DNA from: Cephaloticoccus sp.
Lineage (GTDB): Bacteria; Verrucomicrobiota; Verrucomicrobiia; Opitutales; Opitutaceae
Length of the DNA stretch: 32,508 nucleotides
Reading direction: 5' to 3'
NCBI GenBank assembly: GCA_030833445.1
Contig: JAURHD010000023.1
Coordinates: 1 to 32,508, forward strand
Translations under genes and position numbers: made by a program
Shown: positions 15,393-23,820 of the stretch, piece by piece
Numbering within the stretch: the first letter of the stretch is position 1
Layout of the letters: each line of letters starts with the position of its first letter
The notes under the pieces: model-generated
The model's input: only the letters and a program-made list of their open reading frames with translations
Database searches by the model: none
What the model was told of the DNA's origin: nothing

Positions 15393-15455
15393 GGCAGGGC
15401 GTGACCGCCGGGCGCGCCGCAGTTTGCATGGACGGCCCGGCGGTCCGTCCCTACC
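15393..15455. repeat. Long imperfect intergenic palindrome
   Basis: Two 21-nt arms, 15393-15413 and 15435-15455, match in 17 of 21 positions as inverted repeats, including a perfect GACCGCCGGGC block. The outer ends read GGCAGGG and GTCCCTACC. It fills the spacer between the oxidoreductase and glycosidase genes. It could be a REP-like mobile repeat or an operon-internal mRNA hairpin. Confidence 0.65.
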
Positions 15456-15474
15456 CGCCAATCCACCCAACCCC

Positions 15475-17886
15475 ATGCACGTCAGCTACGAATCTGGAAA
15501 ACTTCACTTCGCCGCCGGCGTTTTTAAGCTCGGCCCGGGCCAGCCGTCGCTGAAAGTCGATGGCCAGGCGGTTACACTGCGTTGCACCGGCGGCAACGAT
15601 GAAGCCAAATGCACTGAACTGAACTGGCGGGGGCGTGGCGTGGAGTTGCAGCAACGGATTGAAAGTGAAACCAGCACCCGGCTGCGCATCACCAGCACAC
15701 TGACCAATACCGGAAAAAATCCCCTCTCCCTTACCGAGGTCACGCTCTTCGCGAGCCGCCGACTCGGCCTCGGCCCCAATCCGGCCGATACGCGCATCCT
15801 CGAACAAAACGCCTACTTCGGCCGCGTGCGCACACCGCGTCAGATGCTCACGGGCAGTGATCATCTGAAAGCCACCGATGGCACCACCGGTGGTTTCGTC
15901 AGCCAGACCCATACCGTCCTCTACAATCACACCGTCCGGGAGGCCCTGCTACTCGGCTTTGAAACCATCGACCGCTGGTTGCCCCAGTTCAGCGCCCGGA
16001 TGGTTGCCGGCACCGGTGGTGATTTTAGCGGGATGGACAACGTGGATGGCGGTGCCGCCAAGACTCGTGCAGCCGAAATCAATACCACCACCCGCGTGCC
16101 GGCATTCAAGGAATTCACCATCCGTTTCGATGGCGGAGATTATGTGATCAACCCCGGCGAGACGCTCGCCCTTGGCGACTTCGTGATCGAGGCCGGCACG
16201 GATCCACTTAGGTTGTTGGATGGCTACGGTCGCCGCATCAAAAAGCGCAACCGTCTCCCCGATCCGATCGGACCACTGGCCAATTGGTGCAGCTGGTATC
16301 CCTATCGCCTCGGCGTCACGGATGATCTGGTCGTCGCCACCGCCAAGGCAGCGCGCACGCGCAACCTCCACCAACTCGGCCTGCGCTTTCTCCAAGTCGA
16401 TCTCGGCTGGGAGAAGGACAACGTGCCGAGTTTCTTCGAGGAGAACGAACGGTTTGCCCGCGGTCTGGGTTGGTTAAACCAGCAACTGAAGAAGGAAAAG
16501 TTCGAGCTCGGCGTCTGGGTCGGCGTGCTCTGCATCGCGGAGAGTCATCCCATCGCGCAAGAGCATCCGGAGTGGTTGCTGCGCGGCCCCGATGGCAAAC
16601 CCCACAACAACTACAATTGGTTCTGGGAACCATTCTGCCCGATCTACGCCCTCGATGTCTCTCATCCCGGCGCGCAGGAATGGCTGCGGAAAAACTTTAC
16701 CGCCCTCGCCGAGAAGGGCGTGCGCTATGTGAAGTGGGATTTCGCCAGCGTCGTCACCGGGCAGGAGCTGCGCGGCCGGCACAATCCGCAGATGGTCAAC
16801 GCCCGTTCACGCGAAGCCGTCCGCACCGCTTTCCGCATCGCGCAGGACGCACTCGACTCGACCGGCGAGAAGGCGGTCATGCTCGATTGCTCGGGCACCG
16901 ACTACGCCGCCGCGGGCATCGCTGCGATCAACTACGTCAACATGGACACCGGCAACGCCGGGCTCGGTTGGCGGCACCTGCGCGAAGTTTACACGAGCTA
17001 CGCCTGTCATCTTTTCAAACATCACTGGGCGCTCTTGCAGCCGTCGTGCCTCGTCGTCGGCCTACCCGGCACTTTGGAAGAGGCCCGCATTCGCGCGACC
17101 GCGACTTTCATGGGCGCCGGTCATGTCGATCTCGGCGATGATCTCACGACATTACCCGAAGACCGTTGGTCCGTGCTGCTCGTGTCTCTGCCGCCCAATG
17201 ATACGCCGGCCACGCCAATCGATCTGTTTGAACCGGTGGCCACCGGCACCCTCCCCTATCTCTCTTTGATCAAGGCCCAGCCGACCAAGTTGCCCGAGGT
17301 CGAAACTGATCCACAGGGCGCGTGTGTGTGGACCCTGCCGATGAAAACCGATTGGGACGAGTGGACGCTGGTTGCGTTGTTCAACTGGACGGAACCCACC
17401 GTCGAGCCCGGCTCAAACGCCAATCTCGCCAAACGCTTCCGCGTCGAATTTTCCCGTCTGGGTTTGCCCAAGACCGCCCGGCTCTGGGCCTACGAATTCT
17501 GGTCCGGCCAATTTCTCGGCACCGTGCCGCGCGCCGAAAAACCTGCCGGCACCTATCACCATCCGGGGGAGTTCGGTCATCCCGTGATGCAATCGCCCAC
17601 CGGCACGCTCGATCTCGGTTTCCACGGACCGGCAGTCAAACTGCTCGTGTTGCGCAAACCGCGGACGCATCCCTGGCCGCTCGGCACCAGCTTTCACCAA
17701 AGCGGCGGACGCGAATTGAGCGCCGTGAAGTGGACGCCGAAAACCCGCATCCTTTCCGGCAAACTGCACCGGCCCAAAGGTGAAAGCGGTTACATCATGA
17801 TCGCAGATCCGGGCAGCGACTCCGGCACGCACAAACTCCCCATCATTGCGACCAGTGACGTGACAGCCTGGTCGGTCAAGTTTTGA
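15475..17886 (+). CDS. GH36-like alpha-galactosidase/melibiase-family glycoside hydrolase
   Basis: This 803-residue protein comprises an N-terminal beta-sandwich (about 1-260), a TIM barrel (about 265-590) and a C-terminal beta domain, as in GH36. In the barrel, WCSWYPYRLGV, LRFLQVDLGWEKDN and FELGVWVG precede VKWDF with Asp422, the position of the GH36 nucleophile. MLDCSG and VNMDTG (Asp491) follow where GH36 has C-x-S-G-G and S-D-D-T-D, so the acid/base motif is diverged. No signal peptide is seen from the ATG at 15475. The frame is open back to 15391, but those codons are the palindrome. Hydrolysis of alpha-galactosides is likely, though a related specificity is possible. The 3' end overlaps the convergent AraC gene by 11 bp. 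Confidence 0.85.
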   Translation: MHVSYESGKLHFAAGVFKLGPGQPSLKVDGQAVTLRCTGGNDEAKCTELNWRGRGVELQQRIESETSTRLRITSTLTNTGKNPLSLTEVTLFASRRLGLGPNPADTRILEQNAYFGRVRTPRQMLTGSDHLKATDGTTGGFVSQTHTVLYNHTVREALLLGFETIDRWLPQFSARMVAGTGGDFSGMDNVDGGAAKTRAAEINTTTRVPAFKEFTIRFDGGDYVINPGETLALGDFVIEAGTDPLRLLDGYGRRIKKRNRLPDPIGPLANWCSWYPYRLGVTDDLVVATAKAARTRNLHQLGLRFLQVDLGWEKDNVPSFFEENERFARGLGWLNQQLKKEKFELGVWVGVLCIAESHPIAQEHPEWLLRGPDGKPHNNYNWFWEPFCPIYALDVSHPGAQEWLRKNFTALAEKGVRYVKWDFASVVTGQELRGRHNPQMVNARSREAVRTAFRIAQDALDSTGEKAVMLDCSGTDYAAAGIAAINYVNMDTGNAGLGWRHLREVYTSYACHLFKHHWALLQPSCLVVGLPGTLEEARIRATATFMGAGHVDLGDDLTTLPEDRWSVLLVSLPPNDTPATPIDLFEPVATGTLPYLSLIKAQPTKLPEVETDPQGACVWTLPMKTDWDEWTLVALFNWTEPTVEPGSNANLAKRFRVEFSRLGLPKTARLWAYEFWSGQFLGTVPRAEKPAGTYHHPGEFGHPVMQSPTGTLDLGFHGPAVKLLVLRKPRTHPWPLGTSFHQSGGRELSAVKWTPKTRILSGKLHRPKGESGYIMIADPGSDSGTHKLPIIATSDVTAWSVKF

Positions 17887-18706
17887 CCGAGGCCCGCTGC
17901 AGACGCCACTGTCCCGGCGTGACACCTGCCACCGACTTGAACTGACGGTGGAAGAAATACACGTCGGTGTAGCCGAGCGATTCGGCAATCTGCTTCAGGC
18001 TCATGGAAGATTCCTCCATTAGCTGACGGGCCCGTTCGATCCGGGCGCGAATCACAAACGCGGATGGGCTCAGCCCGGTGAGCTCGTTAATGCGGCGGGC
18101 GGTTTGCGAAACCGACAAGCCGGCGCGCCGGGCCAGTTCAGTGACGGTCCAGCCACCACCGGGATTTTCACGCACGGCCAACAAGGCCGCGGCGAGACTC
18201 GTGCCTGCGGTGCGGGCGGGATGAAACTGCGCCGAATCGTGAATCTGCAGCAAGGCGAGCCGTAGGGCCAGGTCACGCTTCAGATTCCCCGCCTCCGTGT
18301 GCGCCGTGTGCCCCTCCACTATCTGCCGGGCCAGTGGCTCAAACGTCGCAAGGTCGTTCACGATCACCGGCACAGTCGGCAAAGTCAGCGAAGCCGGCGA
18401 CAAAAGTCGGCCGCGCCCATCGAGAAAATCCGCATGCATATGAAACACCCGCAAACGACGTTTCGGATCGTGCAAAGCCGTGAGCGCGGAACCCGGAGGC
18501 AACAACAGGCAGGTGCCTGGCCCGAGCGGGAATTCGCGACCTTCCACCCAAGCCTGGCCCACCCCATCCAGCACCCACCACAGCAGATAATCGCTGAGCA
18601 CATACGGCTTCAGTTCCCACACCGGCTCGCAGCGGACTATCCCGATAGGCATCCGCGGGGTGATCCCGCCTTTGGCCGCGACCGCCATCAGGTTTACTTG
18701 AGACAT
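17876..18706 (-). CDS. AraC-family transcriptional regulator
   Basis: A 276-residue regulator with an AraC-type cupin sensor domain (about residues 25-160; LLLPPGSALTALHDPKRRLRVFHMH is the metal-free sugar-pocket style) and a C-terminal double helix-turn-helix. The first HTH is WTVTELARRAGLSVSQTARRINELTG. The second contains SLKQIAESLGYTDVYFFHRQFKSVAGVTPGQWR, the classic AraC signature. The ATG at 18706 is preferred to a TTG at 18721. It is divergent from the dioxygenase gene with 59 bp between starts, so it probably controls that gene and itself. The convergent glycosidase overlaps its 3' end by 11 bp and may also belong to the regulon. The inducer is unknown, most likely a sugar. Confidence 0.95.
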   Translation of the reverse strand: MSQVNLMAVAAKGGITPRMPIGIVRCEPVWELKPYVLSDYLLWWVLDGVGQAWVEGREFPLGPGTCLLLPPGSALTALHDPKRRLRVFHMHADFLDGRGRLLSPASLTLPTVPVIVNDLATFEPLARQIVEGHTAHTEAGNLKRDLALRLALLQIHDSAQFHPARTAGTSLAAALLAVRENPGGGWTVTELARRAGLSVSQTARRINELTGLSPSAFVIRARIERARQLMEESSMSLKQIAESLGYTDVYFFHRQFKSVAGVTPGQWRLQRASVKT

Positions 18707-18765
18707 GCGCGATAAGTGCAAAATAATGCCCTATCCGTCTATATAAAACGTCCAGTGAATCTGGT
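18707..18765. promoter_or_regulatory. Divergent AraC/dioxygenase control region
   Basis: A 59-bp spacer holds TATAAA at 18742-18747 as a possible -10 box for the rightward gene. It also holds the small palindrome CCAG-TGAAT-CTGG at 18752-18764 directly before the ATG, a possible operator. No matching -35 box is apparent. Confidence 0.35.
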
Positions 18766-19689
18766 ATGGTATGCGTTGTGAGCACAAAGACCGCCAATAT
18801 CTACCCCACCCTGCCCGCTCAACCTGACGCCGAGATGATCGAGCGTTACCGCGAAGATGGTTACCTCGCCTTTCTCAACGTCCTGACCCCGGAAGAGGTC
18901 AAGGCGGCGTCGGATGGCATCAACGAGCTCGTGCACAAATACGCGTTCAACGACGAGTTGACCGAGCATGTGCAGACCAAGAGCATGAGTGGTTCCCAGA
19001 ACAGCGGCGGTCTGCTCTTCCGCAGCAAGACTTCCGACTTCCATTTCCAAGTTGAGAGCCAATACGTGGCACGGCCCGACCGGCTCGACGATTTGGCGGA
19101 CAACATTCGGAAATTTCAGTCCTACGACATGGAGTTGCCGATCTACGACTACATCTCGCACAAACACCCGAAGTTACGTGCCCTGCTCGGGGCGATTCTC
19201 GGCGAAGATTATGCGCCTTACTCCAGCATGGCGCTGTGCAAGCCGGCCGGCATTGGCGCGGCAAAACCCTGGCATCAGGATCTCGCTTATTTCTCGGTCA
19301 ACCGTTTCGACGGGGTCGCCGGTGTCTGGATTGCGCTCGACGAGGCCAAGGTCGACAACGGCTGCATGCACGTGATTCCCGGCGGCCATCGCACCGGACC
19401 ACGCGAACATTATTGGTCGAAGGTGGATTGCGAAATCACCACCGGTGATGTCAATGCGCAGCAAGGTCTGCCCATCGAGCTGCCTCCGGGTGGACTGATG
19501 ATTTTCGATGGCATGCTGCCGCACGAAACGCCGTCGAATCGCTCCAACCGCCGCCGCCGCGCCCTGCAGTTTCACTATCGCAGTGCCGCAACTCAGATCG
19601 TGCCGCGCGAGGAACACCGCGCAAAATTCACCGCTCCAGACGGCATGTTCATCGGTTGCGACTACTCGAAGTTCGAGGAAGCCAAGTGA
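18766..19689 (+). CDS. Phytanoyl-CoA dioxygenase-family (Fe(II)/2-oxoglutarate) enzyme
   Basis: This 307-residue protein belongs to the PhyH group of non-heme iron dioxygenases, which hydroxylate small substrates using O2 and 2-oxoglutarate. The iron ligands are visible as His170-x-Asp172 in PWHQDLAY and His253 in MLPHETPSN. The arginine cluster NRSNRRRRALQFHY a few residues later provides the 2-oxoglutarate-binding Arg. The opening segment YREDGYLAFLNVLTPEEV is the usual N-terminal signature. Bacterial members act on very varied substrates, so the substrate is open; an uptake or catabolic role linked to the adjacent AraC regulator is inferred. The start is either ATG 18766 or GTG 18778. Neither has a Shine-Dalgarno sequence. 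Confidence 0.9.
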   Translation: MVCVVSTKTANIYPTLPAQPDAEMIERYREDGYLAFLNVLTPEEVKAASDGINELVHKYAFNDELTEHVQTKSMSGSQNSGGLLFRSKTSDFHFQVESQYVARPDRLDDLADNIRKFQSYDMELPIYDYISHKHPKLRALLGAILGEDYAPYSSMALCKPAGIGAAKPWHQDLAYFSVNRFDGVAGVWIALDEAKVDNGCMHVIPGGHRTGPREHYWSKVDCEITTGDVNAQQGLPIELPPGGLMIFDGMLPHETPSNRSNRRRRALQFHYRSAATQIVPREEHRAKFTAPDGMFIGCDYSKFEEAK

Positions 19690-19694
19690 CGGTT

Positions 19695-19715
19695 GGCGGG
19701 ATCAGCGATCCCGCC
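19695..19715. terminator. Hairpin between convergent dioxygenase and GH99-like remnant
   Basis: GGCGGGATC (19695-19703) pairs perfectly with GATCCCGCC (19707-19715) over an AGC loop, 6 nt after the dioxygenase stop. There is no T-tract. It may act as a bidirectional terminator, and it resembles other intergenic hairpins in the window. Confidence 0.55.
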
Positions 19716-19726
19716 CCACAATCGAA

Positions 19727-20448
19727 TCAGCGCGGCGGAAATACTTCGCGCAGCTTCTCCAAACGCGCAAGTCCGTCCCGCGTGTCTGGCAACAGGTAGG
19801 CGCCCTCGGTCCACTCATTCCACGCGTTGAGTGTCAGGATGCGCGGCGCCGCCGGATGGGCCGCAAAGTATTCACGGGCTGCGACCAATGCCTCGGCAAA
19901 TTTATCCGGACCGTCGTCGACCAACACTGGCACCCAAGGATAGCCAAGGTTATCGAAGACCTCGGCGGGATTGCAGCGCGGCGTGGAATCAAAACCGGTG
20001 GTAACATTGATCACATAGGGCCGCGCACTGGGTTCGTGACGCTCGGTCCAAACCGCGATGTTCGCGGCCATCGCCTCGGTATACGGTGTCGCCGGAAAGG
20101 TCTTCTCGGTCAGGTTGAACCGATCGTGCCAGTTGTAATCGGTCACGCTGTCGATGCCGAGGGCGTCGCAGGAAACGCGCGGGTCCAACCCCTCGCCCAG
20201 CCGTTTCTGCATCGCGTTGAAATGGATTCCGGCATGACCGGCGGATGATCGGGTGTGAGTCGGGGGTTGCGGGCCTGCCGGGCGGCATTCGCGGCATGGT
20301 CCGTCGGGCGTTCGACGTGTCGGGTCAGATCAGGTCTGAAAAATTCCGCGGTAAGTCCGACCAGCCCGGTCAAGCCGAAGGCGGCAGCCAAAGTGCCGGC
20401 GGCAAATTTAAGGGCAAAACGGGCTTTGCGGAATTTTGGGCGGGGCAT
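19727..20448 (-). pseudogene. GH71/99-like (WbsX-type) protein, broken by frameshift and internal loss
   Basis: Two minus-strand frames make one damaged gene. From the ATG at 20448, codons give a membrane-anchored N-terminus (MPRPKFRKARFALKFAAGT followed by a hydrophobic run) and a linker up to about 20230. From there the +1-shifted frame continues as HFNAMQKRLGEGLD and DALGIDSVTDYNWHD. It ends with ILTLNAWNEWTEGAYLLPD, the diagnostic 'N-x-W-N-E-W-x-E-G' C-terminus of the GH99-like/WbsX glycan-active domain. A complete domain is about 350 residues; only about 170 C-terminal residues exist. The early barrel strands were therefore deleted, probably at the frameshift junction near 20220-20235. 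It starts 12 bp after the enolase-superfamily gene and was once in its operon. Confidence 0.72.
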
Positions 20449-20459
20449 TCAGGACAGCG

Positions 20460-21611
20460 TTACTTGAGTTCTTCAGCCACCACCCGCAAGGCCGCCACCG
20501 CACGGGCATCCGGCGTGCATCCCAATCCGGGTGCCGTCGGCAATTTGATCACATCGTCCGTGGGCTTGAGTAGATCCCCGAACAAACTGTCGGCGAGAAA
20601 TTGTGGGCCGTTGAGCGCACAAGGCCGGGCGATACCACTCCAGGCAAAAAGATGCAGGGCCCCGAGCAGGGAAAAATCCGGGTCGGTCAGACCCGAACCC
20701 AATACCGTGAGCCCTTTGGCACGCAATTGATTGACGATCTGCACGGAAGGCCAGAGTCCGGCATTGCGCGCTGGCTTCATCGCGATGCCATCCATCATGT
20801 CGAGGGCGATGAATTCCTCGGCCACTTCCGGACCGACAATCCCCTCGTCCATCAGCACCGGCAGCGCACCCTGTTTTTTCAAATCGCGATAACCGCGAAT
20901 CCGCGTCGGCGCGAGTGGCGACTCCAACACGTCCACGCCGACATCGCGCAGCTTGGGTGCGATTGCCAATGCCTCGACCGGCGTGTAACCGGTATTGGCA
21001 TCGGCCCAGAGAAATCCATCGGGCGCAAAAGCGCGCACTTTGCGGGCCAGTTCCAAATCATATTCGGCCGACTGTGGTGCACCCACCTTGATGTTGAAGT
21101 TGCGGTAGCCGCGGGCGCGGCCCTCCAGCATTTGCTGCTCCGCGTTCTCCAGCTTCGGCGAAGCGACGGTCCAGCTGAGGAGGATTTCTTCCCGGACGCT
21201 CGCAGGCTCACCAAAGAGTTGCCACGCCGGCACGCCGCGCTGTTTGCCGACGAGATCGTGACACGCGAGATCGATCGCCGCTTTGCACAAGGGCTGCCCG
21301 ACCGAGAAGGCGGGTCGAATGGCCGTGTTCATCGCCGCATGCAGCCCCGCAAAATCCGCCGGGTCACGACCGAGCACCACTTCGGCCAGATAAAACTCCA
21401 ACGTGGTCAGCACGCTCTCGACCGTTTCATAGGTCCAAGTCGGCACCGGCACGGACTGGCCCCAACCCGTCATCCCATTTTCATCGGTCAATCGCACCAA
21501 AACTGACGGCCGCCTAATCCGACCATCCGGGCCGGGTTTGAAAAATTTGAATTCGCCGGCAACCGCGTAATCGAAGCGACCTATCTCGACTCTTATGATG
21601 CGGCTCATGTT
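20460..21611 (-). CDS. Enolase-superfamily (mandelate racemase/muconate-lactonizing) enzyme
   Basis: This 383-residue enzyme abstracts a proton alpha to a carboxylate, as in sugar-acid dehydratases, racemases and cycloisomerases. Visible features are the capping domain with ENGMTGWGQS, Lys175 in FNIKVG (the first Lys of the K-x-K motif is Asn), metal ligands in WADANTGY, LESPL and LMDEG, and AMKPARNAG with the Lys on the opposite barrel face. This Lys/Lys arrangement matches the muconate-lactonizing/dipeptide-epimerase subgroup rather than the His-Asp mandelate-racemase subgroup. The ATG at 21611 fits the family N-terminus; an ATG 42 bp upstream would read through part of the intergenic repeat. 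The exact substrate is unknown. Confidence 0.9.
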   Translation of the reverse strand, partial: NMSRIIRVEIGRFDYAVAGEFKFFKPGPDGRIRRPSVLVRLTDENGMTGWGQSVPVPTWTYETVESVLTTLEFYLAEVVLGRDPADFAGLHAAMNTAIRPAFSVGQPLCKAAIDLACHDLVGKQRGVPAWQLFGEPASVREEILLSWTVASPKLENAEQQMLEGRARGYRNFNIKVGAPQSAEYDLELARKVRAFAPDGFLWADANTGYTPVEALAIAPKLRDVGVDVLESPLAPTRIRGYRDLKKQGALPVLMDEGIVGPEVAEEFIALDMMDGIAMKPARNAGLWPSVQIVNQLRAKGLTVLGSGLTDPDFSLLGALHLFAWSGIARPCALNGPQFLADSLFGDLLKPTDDVIKLPTAPGLGCTPDARAVAALRVVAEELK

Positions 21612-21621
21612 ATCCAAATTG

Positions 21622-21684
21622 GCCACGGAGACGCGAAGACACCGAGTTGCCAATCCCCACTCCGTGTCTTGGTGCCTCCGTGGC
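21622..21684. repeat. Intergenic hairpin of the CCACGGAG...CTCCGTGG type
   Basis: Arms 21622-21647 and 21659-21684 match in 22 of 26 positions as inverted repeats around an 11-nt loop. They contain GCCACGGAG and CTCCGTGGC ends. On the minus strand it lies 14 nt after the sugar-isomerase-like gene stop and ends 10 nt before the next start. It could terminate transcription, attenuate, or be an interspersed mobile repeat. Similar CACGGAG-rich spacers are widespread in bacteria. Confidence 0.7.
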
Positions 21685-21698
21685 TGATATTATTTTGA

Positions 21699-22595
21699 TC
21701 AAATCGAATGCGGATTGAGCGCAGGGTTGCGTTGGAAACGTTCGTGGATGGAGCGGAGATAATCGTAGGAGCGCTTGGCCGTCAGATAGGCATCGCCGCC
21801 GAGATCATAGGCTTGGGAAACGATCGGGCCGGTGTAACCCTGCTGCCAAAGCAAACCGAGGTTGGCCGCGATATCGATGTTGCCATCGTCGATCGGGCGC
21901 GAGCGGAACGGGGTGGCGGGTTCACGCCAGCCGCTGAGCACGGCGTAGTAGCCGAGGGCTTCCATGCCGGGCTGCGCCATGAGTTCGTGGAAATCAGGTT
22001 CGCCTTGGTGAAAGAACGCGTGGAAAGCCGCGATGCCGGGCTTGATCGTCTTGGCCTCCGCCTCTTTCAGTGCGCGCAATTGCGCCGCCGAGGTATCGAT
22101 CATGAACCAGATGTGGTTGTAGAGGTTGGCGCTGAGACCGAGCTGGGTCACGTGCGCGTCGATTTCGCGCAGCATGCGCACGGTGCGCTCCCAGTGCCGC
22201 GCCTCGGCCTTGGCGGAACCAGCCTCGCGATAGTCGGGCGTGCCGTTCTTTCCGGGATTGCTCGCGATGGTGTAATTGACGAAGGCCTTGGGACTCATCG
22301 CCGCGAGGCGGTCGATCATGCGTTTGGCGCGGGTGAGCTCAGCATCGAATTTGTCGTAGTCGTCATCGTTGATGCCCTTGGAAACGATATACATGCCGGT
22401 GGATTTGAGACCGCTGGCTTTGAATGCTGCCGTCGCCTCATCCCACGACTTGTCGTCATCCGGCTCCATCGGGTGGAACTCGTAGCCGTCGTAGCCGATG
22501 TCGGCGGCGATGGCCAAGCGCGTGCGGAACGGATAGTGCCGCCGGTGCATGGCGAAGTGGTTGTTAAACAGAATGAGCTGGTTGGGAATGGCCAT
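21699..22595 (-). CDS. Xylose-isomerase-like TIM-barrel (sugar phosphate isomerase/epimerase family)
   Basis: A 298-residue protein with the fold of xylose isomerase/AP-endonuclease-family-2 proteins. Seen are the N-terminal strand NQLILFNNHFAMH, RLAIAADIGYDGYEFHP (the Glu that usually binds metal), LKSTGMYIVS, the NLYNHIWFMIDTSAAQLRAL segment with a His/Asp metal site, and a final GPIVSQAYDLGG. Such proteins isomerise or epimerise keto sugars and cyclitols. The gene starts 9 bp after the Gfo/Idh/MocA gene (same strand), a pairing often seen in inositol- or sugar-catabolic clusters. The exact substrate is not deducible. Confidence 0.88.
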   Translation of the reverse strand: MAIPNQLILFNNHFAMHRRHYPFRTRLAIAADIGYDGYEFHPMEPDDDKSWDEATAAFKASGLKSTGMYIVSKGINDDDYDKFDAELTRAKRMIDRLAAMSPKAFVNYTIASNPGKNGTPDYREAGSAKAEARHWERTVRMLREIDAHVTQLGLSANLYNHIWFMIDTSAAQLRALKEAEAKTIKPGIAAFHAFFHQGEPDFHELMAQPGMEALGYYAVLSGWREPATPFRSRPIDDGNIDIAANLGLLWQQGYTGPIVSQAYDLGGDAYLTAKRSYDYLRSIHERFQRNPALNPHSI

Positions 22596-22604
22596 GACGA
22601 AAAA

Positions 22605-23672
22605 TTAAGCGGGAATGGTAACAGCCTGCTTCGTGCGGGCGGATTCAAGCAGAGCGTCAAAGATGCCGTGGATCTTCACGCTGTTCGCCATGGTGCCGGT
22701 GGTGGCGCGGTTTTCCTGGATGGCACCGGCGAGATCGAGCAGCGAGTGCATCAGTGTGTCATCCCAGCCCGGAGCGGCCTCGGGCAAGATCGTTTCTTTA
22801 ATCTCTTCCGCCCCGACATAGGCGTAGTGGTGGAGTTGCTGCTTGTCGCCCATCGGCAGAAAGCAGAGATCGAGGCCGGCCTTGCGACCGCGGACTTCCA
22901 CGTTGTGGCGGGCGGGTCCGTGTTCGGCGGCGCGGCGCTCCCAGTGAATCGTCAAGCCGTTGTCGCAAATGATCTCGGCCGCAAGTCGACCATCCACATC
23001 GAGGCAGGGCGGCACGCGCTCGGCGGTAAGCGGAAAGTAATTGCCCGTGGTGCCGAAGACCACGCGCGGTTGGAAAAGATCACCGAGGATAAAGGCCAGC
23101 CAATCGAGATCGTAGGGACCCCAGTCGAAGGAGATGCCGCCGCCGTTCTTGGCGGGCTCGTTGCGCCAGGCCGGAAACTTCGTGCCGACCTTGTAACCAC
23201 CGGTCACCTGTTCGAAGTGCACGCGGTAAACTTCGCCGAGGTCACCGCCGGCGATCAGATCGCGGGCTTTGCGGGCGGTGCCGGTATTGTGATAGCGTGA
23301 CGAACAGCAATTGACCTTGAGCTGCGGGAACTCGCGATTCACCGCCATGATATCGAGCACCTCCTGCCGGGTGAGGACGAAAGGCTTCTCGCAGCACACG
23401 TGTTTGCCGGCGCGCAGCGCATCGATCGTCATCGGCTTGTGCAGGAACGGCGGCGTGGCGATGTAAACCGCTTGGACCTCCGGGTCGGCCAGCAGCTGGT
23501 GGTAGTCGGCGTAGATGTTCGAGGTGCCGGCCGTTGCGGCCAGTTTCTGCGCCGCCTCCGGATTGACGTCGGCCACGGCCACGACTTTGGCCGGGCTGCC
23601 GGAATTGAGTTTTGATACGATCAGGTTGGCGATTACGCCCGCGCCGATGACGCCGAAACGAACTGGTTCCAT
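22605..23672 (-). CDS. Gfo/Idh/MocA-family oxidoreductase
   Basis: This 355-residue sugar or cyclitol dehydrogenase-like protein has a canonical Rossmann motif (FGVIGAGVIANLIV), the strand end AVADVNPEAAQ, AVYIATPPFLHKPM, and GKHVCCEKPFVLTRQE with the catalytic E-K-P Lys near residue 97. A C-terminal substrate domain contains GGGISFDWGPYDLDWLAFILGD, the G-x-x-x-D-x-G-x-x-x-x-D active-site segment. It is the first gene of the minus-strand unit isomerase-like/enolase-superfamily/GH99-like. Divergence from the other Gfo/Idh/MocA at 14.5 kb is extensive, so they are not recent duplicates. Confidence 0.93.
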   Translation of the reverse strand: MEPVRFGVIGAGVIANLIVSKLNSGSPAKVVAVADVNPEAAQKLAATAGTSNIYADYHQLLADPEVQAVYIATPPFLHKPMTIDALRAGKHVCCEKPFVLTRQEVLDIMAVNREFPQLKVNCCSSRYHNTGTARKARDLIAGGDLGEVYRVHFEQVTGGYKVGTKFPAWRNEPAKNGGGISFDWGPYDLDWLAFILGDLFQPRVVFGTTGNYFPLTAERVPPCLDVDGRLAAEIICDNGLTIHWERRAAEHGPARHNVEVRGRKAGLDLCFLPMGDKQQLHHYAYVGAEEIKETILPEAAPGWDDTLMHSLLDLAGAIQENRATTGTMANSVKIHGIFDALLESARTKQAVTIPA

Positions 23673-23820
23673 GGGAAAATGTAGAGGGTTAGGGGAATGC
23701 CACGGAGTGAGAGCACTTCGCAGCCAACTAGCCTCCTATCGCTAAACATCATCACCCATCCCACGAGCGAAAACTGAACAAATCATACCCGACGATTTTC
23801 TACCTGTATATTCACGCAGA
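23673..23820 (-). promoter_or_regulatory. Promoter region of the second Gfo/Idh operon
   Basis: A 148-bp gene-free spacer with a relatively A/T-rich part between about 23740 and 23815. It contains TTCTACCTGTATAT at 23799-23812, a partial match to the palindrome TTCTACGGGTAGAA upstream of the LacI-family gene. LacI control of this operon is therefore possible. Promoter boxes are not clear. Confidence 0.35.

Noticed and set aside
21708-23300. A 530-codon open frame on the plus strand opposite the isomerase-like and second Gfo/Idh genes
   Set aside because: It spans two real genes and their boundary in antisense and shows no family motifs.
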